From Methylophaga sp. (GTDB taxonomy: Bacteria; Pseudomonadota; Gammaproteobacteria; Nitrosococcales; Methylophagaceae), in NCBI GenBank assembly GCA_011053005.1, contig DRHW01000020.1:1-64000 (forward strand): DNA of 64,000 nt, given 5' to 3'. The notes beneath the pieces were generated by a model, which saw nothing but the letters and a program-made list of their open reading frames with translations, was not told the origin of the DNA and ran no database searches. The position numbers were made by a program, and so were the translations under genes. Shown here piece after piece: positions 10,448 to 20,682 of the stretch; position 1 is the first letter of the stretch, and the number at the start of each line of letters is the position of its first letter.

Positions 10448-11056
10448 TTATTCACCCCAACGAGGTTGAAGTGTATGCTCAATTGCTGCTTGATCTAATA
10501 TTCTCGCGACAACAAAATCGACGATATCGGATAACTGAGTAGGTTTGAAATAAAAGCCAGGACTCGGCGGTAAAATACACACTCCTAATCGAGCAAGTTT
10601 AAGCATATTTTCTAAATGTATGGCAGAAAATGGCGCTTCGCGTGGCACTAAAATAAGCTTGCGGTTTTCTTTCATCATGACATCGGCAGCACGATTAATA
10701 AGATTATCACTACCACCTACTGCAATCGCTGATAAAGTGCCCATCGTACAAGGACAAACAATCATCGCCGCGACCTTATGTGAACCACTCGCTAATGGCG
10801 AACTCCATTGCTGCTCCCCATAAACCTTCAGTAATTCGGGTGCACATTGAAATTCAGCAACTAACATCTTATGAATATCACTTGCTCTTGCAGGTAATTT
10901 CCAATCTAACTCATCGGCAAGCACAATCCGACCAGCCGCAGAAACCATCAGATGAACCGTGACACCTTGTGCCAATAACACTTCAAGCAAGCGTTTACTA
11001 TAAGGTGCGCCTGATGCGCCAGTAATTGCTAAAGCAATTTGTTTATGATCAATCAT
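10448..11056 (-). CDS. ubiX: UbiX, flavin prenyltransferase
   Basis: UbiX joins dimethylallyl phosphate to FMN to make the prenyl-FMN cofactor of the UbiD decarboxylase. The N-terminus ALAITGASGAPYSKRLLEVL is the flavin-binding start of the family, and PCTMGTLSAIAVGGSDNLI and LVPREAPFSAIHLENM match its active-site regions. At 202 residues the length is normal. Its start overlaps the mpl stop by 4 nt (ATGA type), so the two are translationally coupled. Confidence 0.95.
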   Translation of the reverse strand: MIDHKQIALAITGASGAPYSKRLLEVLLAQGVTVHLMVSAAGRIVLADELDWKLPARASDIHKMLVAEFQCAPELLKVYGEQQWSSPLASGSHKVAAMIVCPCTMGTLSAIAVGGSDNLINRAADVMMKENRKLILVPREAPFSAIHLENMLKLARLGVCILPPSPGFYFKPTQLSDIVDFVVARILDQAAIEHTLQPRWGE

Positions 11057-12411
11057 CTTGCCGCCAATGCTGTTAATAGACGTTGATGAATGCCACCAAA
11101 ACCGCCGTTACTCATAATTAATATCTCATCACCGCTTGCAGCCTGTTGGCAAACAAGCTCAATAATTTCATTAATAGTATGCTTAATAGTAGCCTTTTCA
11201 CCAAGCTGTTGTTGAATTGACTCTAATGATAATTTCAATCCTTTATCTTCAAACAAAATAACGCTATCCGCCGCCATCAGTGAATCGGCTAGAGTATGTT
11301 GATGTATGCCCATTTTCATAGTGTTTGATCGAGGCTCTAAAATAGCAATCAATTTACGACTGCCTATGTTGGCACGCAAGCCGGCAACAGTAGAAGCAAT
11401 CGCTGTAGGATGATGAGCAAAGTCATCATAAACTCGCACACCTTGAACTTCACCGCGTAATTCCATACGGCGTTTAATCCCGGAGAAACGCTCTAACGCT
11501 TCACAACCATGTTCAAATGTTACCCCGACATGATGCGCTGCCGCCAAAGCGGCTAAAGCATTACTCACATTATGCATGCCTAACATTGACCAATTCACAC
11601 TACCTACTTTTTCACCATGATTGATCACATCAAACTGACTGCCATCATCGGCAATATTTTGTGCCTGTATATCACCGCTATCTAAATCAACGGTTTGTCG
11701 CGGTGTCCAACAGCCCATTTCAAATAGCTGTTCTATGACTGGCACATTGTTAGGACTAATCACTAATCCTTGTGAAGGTACGGTGCGAAGTAAGTGATGA
11801 AATTGTTTTTGGATCGCGGCTAAGTTATCAAAAATATCAGCATGATCAAATTCAAGATTATTCACGACTAAAGTACGTGGATGGTAGTGAACAAACTTAG
11901 AACGCTTATCAAAAAACGCAGTGTCATATTCATCTGCTTCAATGACAAAAAAAGGCGTTTTACCCAAGCGGGCTGTTTCGCCAAAATTATCAGGCACGCC
12001 ACCGATTAAAAAACCCGGCGACATGCCAGCATCTTCCAAAATCCATGCTAATAAACTACTCGTTGTCGTTTTGCCATGCGTGCCTGAAACAGCAAGCACC
12101 CATTTATCTTTTAGGACATATTCCGCTAACCATTGCGGTCCAGAAATATAAGGTAAACCTTTATTCAGCACATACTCTACTGCCGGATTTCCTCGCGACA
12201 TTGCATTACCCATCACCACTAAATCTGGTGTGGGATCTAAATGTTCGACTAAATAGCCTTGTTGTAAAACAATACCAGCAGCAGCAAGCTGATCACTCAT
12301 CGGTGGATACACGTTGGCATCGGAACCTGAAACCGTCATGCCTAACTCACGTGCCAATAAGGCAACGCCGCCCATGAATGTGCCGCAAATACCTAATATA
12401 TGAATATGCAC
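11053..12411 (-). CDS. mpl: Mpl, UDP-MurNAc:L-alanyl-gamma-D-glutamyl-meso-diaminopimelate ligase
   Basis: Mpl recycles cell-wall tripeptide by ligating it to UDP-MurNAc in the cytosol. The start is GTG, with AGGAG eight nt upstream inside the previous gene. The N-terminal nucleotide loop is HILGICGTFMGGVALLA; the ATP site is SGTHGKTTTSSLLAW; FAHHPTAIASTVAGL and EPRSNTMKMG are Mur-ligase motifs of the Mpl subgroup. At 452 residues the length fits. It sits in a tight run with the upstream membrane protein and the downstream ubiX. Confidence 0.96.
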   Translation of the reverse strand: MHIHILGICGTFMGGVALLARELGMTVSGSDANVYPPMSDQLAAAGIVLQQGYLVEHLDPTPDLVVMGNAMSRGNPAVEYVLNKGLPYISGPQWLAEYVLKDKWVLAVSGTHGKTTTSSLLAWILEDAGMSPGFLIGGVPDNFGETARLGKTPFFVIEADEYDTAFFDKRSKFVHYHPRTLVVNNLEFDHADIFDNLAAIQKQFHHLLRTVPSQGLVISPNNVPVIEQLFEMGCWTPRQTVDLDSGDIQAQNIADDGSQFDVINHGEKVGSVNWSMLGMHNVSNALAALAAAHHVGVTFEHGCEALERFSGIKRRMELRGEVQGVRVYDDFAHHPTAIASTVAGLRANIGSRKLIAILEPRSNTMKMGIHQHTLADSLMAADSVILFEDKGLKLSLESIQQQLGEKATIKHTINEIIELVCQQAASGDEILIMSNGGFGGIHQRLLTALAAR

Positions 12412-12924
12412 TTAGGCAACTCCTGAAAGAGTGAGGCCTAAAACAAGCAAGGACAACACGGTGTAAATAATGGTGAGTATGGCCGAGCTACCCACCTTGA
12501 TATCAAGAGCTTGTCGAAAAATATGTGCAACGACCATTAAGCTCCAAAACATTAAGGCAATCATTAATAACATAGCAACGCTGGTTCCTTGTTGCGGTTC
12601 ATCAATTTGATTGAGCCAGTACAATAATGGAAGACCAATTAAATCTAAAACTATCCCTGCACCCGCAATGGCAATTAACGTCTGTTGGTAACGCGTTTGC
12701 AAACCTTTGATACTTAGCATTAGCTTAATGGCAACCATCATAAATACTGTATCAGCCAAGCTCGCCATGATGCTGATATTCCAAGCACTGTCTATCCGGC
12801 TAATACTAATGCCAAGCAAAAAATAAGCTAATAAGGTTGCCTGAAGAAGCGTGACAGAAGCAGGCATATCAGCAGGTCCAGCCTTAAGCCGACACAGATC
12901 AACATAACGTAAAATAATATTCAT
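12412..12924 (-). CDS. Polytopic inner-membrane protein of unknown function
   Basis: I do not recognise the family. The protein (about 170 residues from the ATG chosen) contains five hydrophobic stretches, including LLQATLLAYFLLGIS, LADTVFMMVAIKLML and AILTIIYTVLSLLVLGLTL, so it should span the membrane about five times. An in-frame TTG seven codons earlier is possible, but the ATG reading MNIILRYVDLCRL looks more natural. Its stop abuts the mpl start directly, implying cotranscription and perhaps a link to envelope turnover, which is inference from position only. Confidence 0.7.
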   Translation of the reverse strand: MNIILRYVDLCRLKAGPADMPASVTLLQATLLAYFLLGISISRIDSAWNISIMASLADTVFMMVAIKLMLSIKGLQTRYQQTLIAIAGAGIVLDLIGLPLLYWLNQIDEPQQGTSVAMLLMIALMFWSLMVVAHIFRQALDIKVGSSAILTIIYTVLSLLVLGLTLSGVA

Positions 12925-12971
12925 CGCAGCATCATACCGTGCCAAAGACTAACTACAAAGTAGCAAACAAT

Positions 12972-13007
12972 AAAAAACCCGATAATGACCAAATCATTAC
13001 CGGGTTT
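12972..13007 (-). terminator. Rho-independent terminator after the beta-propeller gene
   Basis: On the minus strand AAACCCG and CGGGTTT arms, extended by TAATGA/TCATTA with one imperfect position, form a hairpin followed by a run of T. It begins about 28 nt beyond the stop of the beta-propeller gene. Confidence 0.85.
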
Positions 13008-13034
13008 GAATGGTTTATTGTCTAAAACTAACGA

Positions 13035-13988
13035 TTAGTCATCAAGCACAAGCCCCCAAGGCGCTTCACCCACTTTGATTTCTTTTGTCGATTTACTCGT
13101 AGCCGTATCAACAACAGAAACGGTATTACTCGCGCCATTAGCAGTATATAGCGTTGAACCATCTCGGCTTAACGCAGCTCCCCAAACTCGGTTTCCTACA
13201 TCAGCTGTTGATTTTATCTCTAAAGTCATTGCATCCATAATGACGACTTTAGACGCTCGGCCAGTCGTTAAATAAAGGGTTTTACCATCAGGACTAATTT
13301 TAATAGCCATCGGCTTTGAACGTGGCACATCGACACTTACTTTCTTCGTAATTTCATGCGTTTTAGTATCAATAATAGCAATCTCATTACCGATTTCACT
13401 ACTCACATAAGCACGCGTTCCATCATGACTGAATGCTAATCCACGCGGACGTGCAGCCACTAAAATATTAGCGATCACTTTGTGTTGCGTTGTATCGATT
13501 ACATGCACCATATTAGTTGACTCACTTGTCACTAATACTAAACTTCCATCTGGAGATACCGCTACGCCTTCAGGTTCTAATCCAACACGAATTTCTTCAA
13601 TAATTTCGTTTGTCGCTGGATCAAGAACGCTTACTTTTGCATCATCTTCATTAGACAGATACAAATTGCCATCTGGGTGTACATCAAACGTTTCAGGATC
13701 ATCCCCAGCTTTTAATTTACCTAACACTTTTAACGTCGCGACATCTACGACGCCAATTGCATTGTCACCACTCAAAGCAACATAAAGCGTTTTATGATCT
13801 GGTGATAAGCCAATTCCACGTGGACGCTCGCCGAGTTCCAGTGTGGTTTCTATCGTACCAGTGCGTGAATCAATTACACTTACTGTATTGTCTTTCTCAT
13901 TCGTGACAAATAAACGATGTGTAGGATCTGCCCAAGCGCTAACACTAACAAGAACCATTGACGAAAGTATAAGTTGTTTTAATTTCAT
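13035..13988 (-). CDS. Periplasmic YVTN-type beta-propeller protein, PQQ-catabolism associated
   Basis: A 317-residue secreted protein. Residues 1-20 form a signal peptide ending SAWA before DPTHRLFV. The rest is about seven repeats of roughly 42 residues with the pattern LYV(T/S)NxxxNxVSVIDxxT...SPDG, giving a beta-propeller. The match is to the propeller family found beside PQQ-dependent alcohol oxidation systems (TIGR03866-like). Function is not established; it may bind or scaffold a periplasmic partner. AAGGAA precedes the ATG. It lies 26 nt after the binding-protein gene, in one operon ending in a terminator. The PQQ link is family knowledge; no PQQ enzyme is in this window. Confidence 0.85.
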   Translation of the reverse strand: MKLKQLILSSMVLVSVSAWADPTHRLFVTNEKDNTVSVIDSRTGTIETTLELGERPRGIGLSPDHKTLYVALSGDNAIGVVDVATLKVLGKLKAGDDPETFDVHPDGNLYLSNEDDAKVSVLDPATNEIIEEIRVGLEPEGVAVSPDGSLVLVTSESTNMVHVIDTTQHKVIANILVAARPRGLAFSHDGTRAYVSSEIGNEIAIIDTKTHEITKKVSVDVPRSKPMAIKISPDGKTLYLTTGRASKVVIMDAMTLEIKSTADVGNRVWGAALSRDGSTLYTANGASNTVSVVDTATSKSTKEIKVGEAPWGLVLDD

Positions 13989-14014
13989 TATTATTTCCTT
14001 AACATTTACTACAA

Positions 14015-14809
14015 TTATTTACAGCTTTTTAAGCCCAAACTATCTAAACCACCTTTTGCACCACGTAATGGTGCTTCAGCGACAATTTTATTATCATCAA
14101 CCAACAATAATAACTGCCGTAATTGTCCTGTATCACGGAAGGTTGAACTCGCGCCTTTTTGACCATCAAAGGTAATATCATTTTTCAGATATTTCAACAT
14201 CACTGCTGCATCAGTACTGTTTGTTCTCGCTACTGTATCAGCTAGTAACTTCACGGCAGCCCAGCCTGACCATGCATCATTATCCATCACCACGCCATGT
14301 GATCTTTTAAAACGATTATTCAATTGGCTCGCAGCAAACTTTTTGAAATCTTCGTGCCAACCTTGCACATGTGCCGTTGAATTAGGATTTTCAGCTAACC
14401 ATTGTGCCAATGCATCTTTTTTCATTTTTTGGCTTGCAGGTATGCTGAGTAGATTTGGGATACATGCCGAACGTAAGACATCTGAATCTGAAACCAAGTT
14501 AAATACAGGTACATTGGCAAATTTTTCTGATTCCGCAATACCAAGTATATGTTGATCATCCGTTGCTAGTAAAATAGCCGTGGCATGCTCCAAGCTCAAT
14601 AAGTCCTGTGTGGTAACCACTTCTATTGTGTATTTTTGACCTAAGAATTCACCCTGAACATTAGCTTCCTCAAGACCTTGTTGCACTCCCATCCACACAC
14701 TACCTTCTGTCGGCCCTACATAGTGTAGTGGAACATTGATTACATCTGCCAATAATGGCTGGCTTAAAGCTAGAAGTAGGACAAATAGCCACTTTTTAAT
14801 TACACGCAT
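14015..14809 (-). CDS. Periplasmic substrate-binding-like protein of the PQQ-dependent alcohol oxidation system type
   Basis: A 264-residue secreted protein with signal peptide MRVIKKWLFVLLLALSQPLL-AD and GGAG six nt before the ATG. The start (INVPLHYVGPTEGSVWMGVQ) and the end (LKNDITFDGQKGASSTFRD then GQLRQLLLLVDD) resemble type I periplasmic binding proteins, particularly the family (TIGR03863) next to PQQ alcohol dehydrogenases. It is shorter than usual binding proteins of about 340-400 residues, and the middle seems condensed. No ABC permease or ATPase gene is adjacent, so it may act as a sensor or chaperone rather than in transport. Confidence 0.75.
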   Translation of the reverse strand: MRVIKKWLFVLLLALSQPLLADVINVPLHYVGPTEGSVWMGVQQGLEEANVQGEFLGQKYTIEVVTTQDLLSLEHATAILLATDDQHILGIAESEKFANVPVFNLVSDSDVLRSACIPNLLSIPASQKMKKDALAQWLAENPNSTAHVQGWHEDFKKFAASQLNNRFKRSHGVVMDNDAWSGWAAVKLLADTVARTNSTDAAVMLKYLKNDITFDGQKGASSTFRDTGQLRQLLLLVDDNKIVAEAPLRGAKGGLDSLGLKSCK

Positions 14810-14856
14810 TATGCTCTCCGTTTAGGTTGATCTCATCGTTACCATACAATATTTTT

Positions 14857-14873
14857 CTCATTTAAAAAATGAG
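14857..14873. promoter_or_regulatory. Perfect inverted repeat upstream of the binding-protein gene (possible operator)
   Basis: CTCATTT and AAATGAG are separated by AAA, and the flanks extend the symmetry with one mismatch. It lies 48 nt upstream of the binding-protein ATG. The rest of 14810-15138 is AT-rich, with no clear promoter hexamers or other gene. The repeat could be a repressor site or a weak hairpin in the leader. Confidence 0.4.
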
Positions 14874-15138
14874 GAAATTCCTTGGATGATAAAGGCATTA
14901 AAGGGATAACATAGAGCAAAGTTCACACCAACTTATAATATTCCCTACGAACAAAAGCTTAACTAAATCACCATTTTATCGATAGTTTCATATCAGCCAG
15001 AATAGGTTGTATATAACCACTTTTTCAATGATGCAATCATCGCTTTTTTGGATAATAAAAAGGACTAATCAAATTTTTACTCAAGAAACCCATACTTCTA
15101 CCGATATACAGTTTAATCATCAGGAATATGTGGATATT

Positions 15139-15369
15139 ATGAATAAAAAAGCACAAGAACTTGAGCTCAGAAATATCATGCAAGGACTAGAAGAATTCGC
15201 AACCTTCATGAGTTTCAGAGCAAACAGCACAGGTCTAAGGATCTTGAGCGTAGAAAGTGTCGATCAGCCACAGCATGTTCAGCCAAAACAGCAGACTGCT
15301 CGCATACTCAACATCCCCCATCAATCCTTAAATAAATCGCTGTCATTTCAAGATAGAGAATATCACTAG
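15139..15369 (+). CDS. Possible small protein of unknown function
   Basis: An open frame of 76 codons from the ATG at 15139 (MNKKAQELELRNIMQGLEEF); an upstream ATG at 15007 would give 120 codons but with unnatural-looking residues. AGGA lies 13 nt ahead, which is far. The first half is helical and charged (ELELRNIMQGLEEFATFMSF), and the rest is glutamine-rich and probably unstructured. There is no signal peptide or membrane segment. A strong terminator begins 5 nt after its stop, which favours transcription in this direction, but that terminator also serves secF. I do not recognise it; it could be spurious. Confidence 0.4.
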   Translation: MNKKAQELELRNIMQGLEEFATFMSFRANSTGLRILSVESVDQPQHVQPKQQTARILNIPHQSLNKSLSFQDREYH

Positions 15370-15373
15370 CCAT

Positions 15374-15402
15374 AAAAAAGCCCGAATTAATCGGGCTTTT
15401 TT
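15374..15402. terminator. Bidirectional Rho-independent terminator
   Basis: Six A, GCCCGA, a five-base loop, TCGGGC and six T. It is symmetric, so it can end both secF transcription (minus) and transcription from the small ORF (plus). Confidence 0.88.
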
Positions 15403-15424
15403 ATATCAATAATCCGTCTTTAAA

Positions 15425-16375
15425 TTAAACTTGACTACCATCTTCATTAATTTCTTCACCTTCAGGTTTCTCTGGCGGCATAAGATCTGCTTTGCTAACA
15501 CCCATTGCTAATACCACTGTACTAGCGATGTAAATTGAAGAATAAGTACCGATTATAATACCCAATAATAAAGCGATGGCAAAATCGTGAATAACGGTAC
15601 CACCAAACAGATAGAGAGAGAATACAACCAATAAGGTCGTACCAGAAGTCATCAAAGTTCTGCTTAATGTATCGTTGAGTGCATTATTGACTACCTCTAA
15701 TGGCTCATCTTTCCGTTTACGTAAAAATGTTTCTCGAATTCGATCAAACACCACAATAGTATCGTTCAGTGAATAACCAATCACGGCTAATATTGCGGCC
15801 AGTACGGTTAAATCAAATTCCAGTTGGAAGAATGAAAAAACACCAAGGGTAATAATAACGTCATGGATTAAAGCGACGACCGAACCAATCGCGAATCTAT
15901 ATTCAAATCGAAAGGCAACATAAATCAAAATACCGATCAAAGCATACAACATTGCCAGACCACCATCTTCCGTCAATTCTTCTCCAACTTGTGGCCCGAC
16001 AAACTCTACCCGTCTAATATCTATGGCTTCTTCGCTATCTTTCTGCAAAACGGCGACAACTTCATTGCTCAATTCAGCCATGTTCTTAGTCGCAATCACG
16101 GGCATATAAATCAGTACATCACGTATAGAACCAAAATTCTGTACCGCTGCATCATCAAAGCCACCCTCTTTTAACGTGGTACGAATTTGATCTAGTTTGG
16201 CCTCATCTTTATAAGCAAGTTCGATAATAGTACCACCAGTAAAATCGATGCCTAAATTAAGACCTTGTTTAAATAACGATACCAGCGAAGCTAGGACTAA
16301 TAAGATAGACAAAACAGCGGCTATCTTACGTTTCCCCATAAAGTTAAAGTGCGTACCTTCTTTCATAATTTGCAT
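15425..16375 (-). CDS. secF: SecF, protein translocase subunit
   Basis: SecF, with SecD, uses the proton gradient to complete export through SecYEG. Six membrane segments are expected: one near the N-terminus (KIAAVLSILLVLASLVSLF), then a periplasmic loop, then five. The conserved LGIDFTGGTIIELAY and GYSLNDTIVVFDRIRE motifs are present. At 316 residues the length is normal. It follows secD by 10 nt. The short acidic tail (EEINEDGSQV) is unremarkable. Confidence 0.96.
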   Translation of the reverse strand: MQIMKEGTHFNFMGKRKIAAVLSILLVLASLVSLFKQGLNLGIDFTGGTIIELAYKDEAKLDQIRTTLKEGGFDDAAVQNFGSIRDVLIYMPVIATKNMAELSNEVVAVLQKDSEEAIDIRRVEFVGPQVGEELTEDGGLAMLYALIGILIYVAFRFEYRFAIGSVVALIHDVIITLGVFSFFQLEFDLTVLAAILAVIGYSLNDTIVVFDRIRETFLRKRKDEPLEVVNNALNDTLSRTLMTSGTTLLVVFSLYLFGGTVIHDFAIALLLGIIIGTYSSIYIASTVVLAMGVSKADLMPPEKPEGEEINEDGSQV

Positions 16376-16385
16376 AATAATGGCC

Positions 16386-18239
16386 TTAAATGGATAGCTT
16401 TGGACGTTGTTTATGACCGTAGATCAAGTTGATCACTGCCCGTGTACCCATAATAGCGGTAAACATCGATGTTAAAATCCCCAATGATAAGGTGACGGCG
16501 AAACCTTTTATAGAACCCGTGCCAAAACCAAACAGTACAATCGCCGCAATTAACGTAGTGATATTCGCGTCGGCAATCGTTGAGAATGCTTTAGCATAAC
16601 CTGCATTGATACTTGCTTGAGGACTATTGCCAGTACGAAGTTCCTCTCGTATTCGTTCAAAAATCAATACATTCGCATCAACCGCCATACCAACGGTTAA
16701 CACAATACCGGCAATACCAGGCATCGTTAATGTCGCTTGTAACAACGATAATAATGCAACGATAAATACTAGGTTAGCCGCTAGCGCTAAGTTGGCAACG
16801 AGGCCAAATACACGATACCAAATAACCATGAAAACTAAAACAAAGGCAAAACCGATGATAACGGAGGTAAAGCCTTGATCGATATTATCTTGACCCAAGC
16901 TTGGGCCGACAGTGCGTTCTTCAACAATTTCGATAGGTGCTGCAAGTGCGCCTGCACGTAATAACAATGCTAAATCATATGCTTCTGTAGGCGAATCAAG
17001 ACCCGTAATTTGGAATTTCTTACTTAATTGATCTCGTATCGTTGCTACATTAATCACTTCAGGAACTAAACGGCGAACTTTAACGGCTTCACCATTCACT
17101 ATTTTAGTTTCTGTTTTTGACTCAATAAACACCACCGCCATTGGATTACCAATATTGTCGCGAGTAACATTACTAAATGCGCGAGCACCTTTTCCGTCTA
17201 ATGTTATTGATACCGCTGGCGTACCTGATTGAGAATCAATCGTTGATGCGGCATTTATAATATGCTCGCCCGTCAACATGACGCGTTTATCAAGTAAATA
17301 TGGACGGCCATCACGATGATGGTAGAGCGAAGCATTAGGAGGAACACGGCCATTCACCGCATCTTGAACATCATATTCTGTATCAACTAAACGAAACTCT
17401 AAGGTCGCCGTTGCACCCAAAATTTTCTTCGCTTGCGCAGTATCTTGCACACCAGGTAGCTGTACAACAATGCGACTATCACCTTGTTGTTGAACGGTAG
17501 GTTCAGCAACACCTAATTCATTGATCCGATTACGTAATGTAATAATATTTTGCTGTAACGCTAGTGACTTGATTTCACGCAAAGCCACTTCTGTTAAACG
17601 CATCTCTAATGATGGCACTGCAGCGTCATCAATAACTGTCGCTTTAAGCTGTGAAAATTCATTGCCTAACTTGCTTTCAGCCTGCTGTCTAAACTCATCA
17701 CTCCGAAAGCTAATAACGACTTTATCGTTATTTACTTGAATTTTTTGATAACGAATTTTGTCATCACGCAATAATGTACGAAACTCACTCGCGTAGTTAT
17801 CTAAAGCCTGTTTGACAGCTGCATTCATATCCACTTCCATCAAGAAGTGAACTCCACCGCGTAAGTCCAAACCAAGGTTCATCGGCTCTGCACCTATTGC
17901 TGCTAACCAACCTGGCGTTGTAGGTGCCAAGTTAAGTGCAACGGTGTAATCTCCAGTAATAGCATTAGTCAAAACGTCTTTTGCTTTCAATTGAACATCG
18001 GCATTTGCCAGTCTTACTAATAATCGGCCATCTTGCATATCAACACGTTTGTAATTAATAGATTGAGCTTTTAATGCTGTTTCTACTTGACCCATTAACG
18101 CTAAATCGATTTTGCCACTTCTGCCAGCAGAAACTTGTACGGCTGGATCATCACCATAAAGATTAGGTAATGCAAACAAACCGCCAAACACAAGTGCGGC
18201 GACAATCAATAAATTTTTCCACAGGGGATAATGATTCAT
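16386..18239 (-). CDS. secD: SecD, protein translocase subunit
   Basis: SecD is the large partner of SecF in the inner membrane. It has an N-terminal membrane segment, a large periplasmic region with NLGLDLRGGVHFLMEVD and the P1 head, and a C-terminal five-helix block with GMAVDANVLIFERIREELR. At 617 residues it has the usual gammaproteobacterial length. It is the middle of yajC-secD-secF, with 44 nt between yajC and secD. Confidence 0.96.
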   Translation of the reverse strand: MNHYPLWKNLLIVAALVFGGLFALPNLYGDDPAVQVSAGRSGKIDLALMGQVETALKAQSINYKRVDMQDGRLLVRLANADVQLKAKDVLTNAITGDYTVALNLAPTTPGWLAAIGAEPMNLGLDLRGGVHFLMEVDMNAAVKQALDNYASEFRTLLRDDKIRYQKIQVNNDKVVISFRSDEFRQQAESKLGNEFSQLKATVIDDAAVPSLEMRLTEVALREIKSLALQQNIITLRNRINELGVAEPTVQQQGDSRIVVQLPGVQDTAQAKKILGATATLEFRLVDTEYDVQDAVNGRVPPNASLYHHRDGRPYLLDKRVMLTGEHIINAASTIDSQSGTPAVSITLDGKGARAFSNVTRDNIGNPMAVVFIESKTETKIVNGEAVKVRRLVPEVINVATIRDQLSKKFQITGLDSPTEAYDLALLLRAGALAAPIEIVEERTVGPSLGQDNIDQGFTSVIIGFAFVLVFMVIWYRVFGLVANLALAANLVFIVALLSLLQATLTMPGIAGIVLTVGMAVDANVLIFERIREELRTGNSPQASINAGYAKAFSTIADANITTLIAAIVLFGFGTGSIKGFAVTLSLGILTSMFTAIMGTRAVINLIYGHKQRPKLSI

Positions 18240-18283
18240 TTTTTAGATATCCTAAACGCGAGCTTTATCGCTTGCGAGTATTG

Positions 18284-18610
18284 TTATAGCTTTTTCAATG
18301 TACCTTTTGGTAACACTGAATTGATTGATTCTCGACGTACTTTCACTTCAAGATTATCGGCTAGCTGTACACTAATTGCATTGTCACCAATTTCAGTAAT
18401 TTTGCCCATGATGCCGCCATCAGTAACGACTTCATCGCCTTTTGCCAAACTACTTTGCATTTGACGGTGCAATTTTGCCCGTTTTTGATTTGGACGAATT
18501 AGCATGAAATAGAACAAAACTAATAAGACAATCGGGAATGCAAAATCCATAATACCTGGCGCGGCAGCTTCACCCGCAGCATGTGCTGGGGAAATCAAAA
18601 AATCCAACAT
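18284..18610 (-). CDS. yajC: YajC, Sec translocase accessory subunit
   Basis: A small membrane protein that associates with SecDF. One membrane helix (about residues 20-40, FAFPIVLLVLFYFMLIRPNQKR) is followed by a cytosolic domain with LAKGDEVVTDGGIMGKITEI, the YajC signature. At 108 residues it is typical. The order tgt-yajC-secD-secF is conserved in many gammaproteobacteria. Confidence 0.95.
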   Translation of the reverse strand: MLDFLISPAHAAGEAAAPGIMDFAFPIVLLVLFYFMLIRPNQKRAKLHRQMQSSLAKGDEVVTDGGIMGKITEIGDNAISVQLADNLEVKVRRESINSVLPKGTLKKL

Positions 18611-18675
18611 AATGTGTACTCAACAGTTAAAAAGATAACGATTATGCCACAGGCACAAGCCACCGTGATAGTGAC

Positions 18676-19818
<1,143 letters not shown>

Positions 19819-19903
19819 TCAACCATCAGAAACAGAGATCACACAGCAAAAACACCACACATCAGGTAGGATCGCTTTATTGTATTTAATGGAAGCTATT
19901 TTT

Positions 19904-20596
19904 ATGTCTGATTCTAAAATCATTGTTGCCTTAGACTACCCCTCTGCCGATGCGGCATTAGCCTTAGCAAAACAACTGGATCCAGCACGTTGTAAACTTA
20001 AAGTAGGTAAAGAGCTTTTCACTCGTTCAGGTCCAGCCACTGTCGAAGCATTGGTTAAACAAGGTTTTGATATTTTCTTAGATTTAAAATATCACGACAT
20101 TCCTAATACCGTTGCTAAAGCCTGTTCTGCGGCAGCAGATTTAGGTGTATGGATGATGAATGTACATACGCTCGGTGGTAGTGCGATGATGAAGGCTGCT
20201 CGCCAAGCTATCGGCAATAATTCAGATCGCCCTTTGCTTATTGGTGTCACCTTATTGACCAGTATGGATCAAACAACATTTGATGAAATTGGTTTACAAG
20301 GCTCAATTAGCGACACCGTTTTACGCTTAGCTTCGCTTGCCGATAAAAGTGGCTTAGATGGCGTAGTTTGTTCTGCACAAGAAGCAACCATATTACGTAC
20401 TCAGCATGATACAAATTTTCAGCTCGTTACACCGGGAATTCGCCCTGAGAACAGTGAACAAGGTGATCAACATCGAACGATGACACCTGCACAAGCGATC
20501 GCCGCTGGCAGTAGTTATTTGGTCATTGGGCGTCCTATTACCGCAGCAACAGATCCAATGGCAGCACTTTCAGCCATTGAACTTCGTTTGAATTAA
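19904..20596 (+). CDS. pyrF: Orotidine 5'-phosphate decarboxylase (PyrF)
   Basis: Decarboxylates OMP to UMP, the last step of pyrimidine synthesis. The start [19 protein letters not shown] is preceded by GGAAG eight nt away; an earlier in-frame start is unlikely. The catalytic [12 protein letters not shown] (Asp-x-Lys-x-x-Asp type) is present, as are LVTPGIRPE and [10 protein letters not shown] for phosphate binding. At 230 residues it is normal. It is a lone rightward gene between leftward tgt and the motility block, ended by its own terminator. Confidence 0.96.
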   Translation: MSDSKIIVALDYPSADAALALAKQLDPARCKLKVGKELFTRSGPATVEALVKQGFDIFLDLKYHDIPNTVAKACSAAADLGVWMMNVHTLGGSAMMKAARQAIGNNSDRPLLIGVTLLTSMDQTTFDEIGLQGSISDTVLRLASLADKSGLDGVVCSAQEATILRTQHDTNFQLVTPGIRPENSEQGDQHRTMTPAQAIAAGSSYLVIGRPITAATDPMAALSAIELRLN

Positions 20597-20625
20597 GCGC
20601 TTCATCTCATTAAACAATCCAACAT

Positions 20626-20661
20626 AAAAAAGCCCGAGAATAAATATTCTCGGGCTTTTTT
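20626..20661. terminator. Bidirectional Rho-independent terminator between pyrF and the motility block
   Basis: An 11-bp perfect stem (GCCCGAGAATA with TATTCTCGGGC, two-base loop) is flanked by six A and six T. It can end pyrF on the plus strand and the fliK-receptor transcript on the minus strand. Confidence 0.92.
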
Positions 20662-20682
20662 ATGAAGTAATTTTATTTATTT

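Noticed and set aside
20626-20661. Repeated AAAAAAGCCCGA hairpins as a dispersed repeat family
   Set aside because: The sites at 15374 and 20626 are ordinary intrinsic terminators with similar GC stems but different inner sequences.
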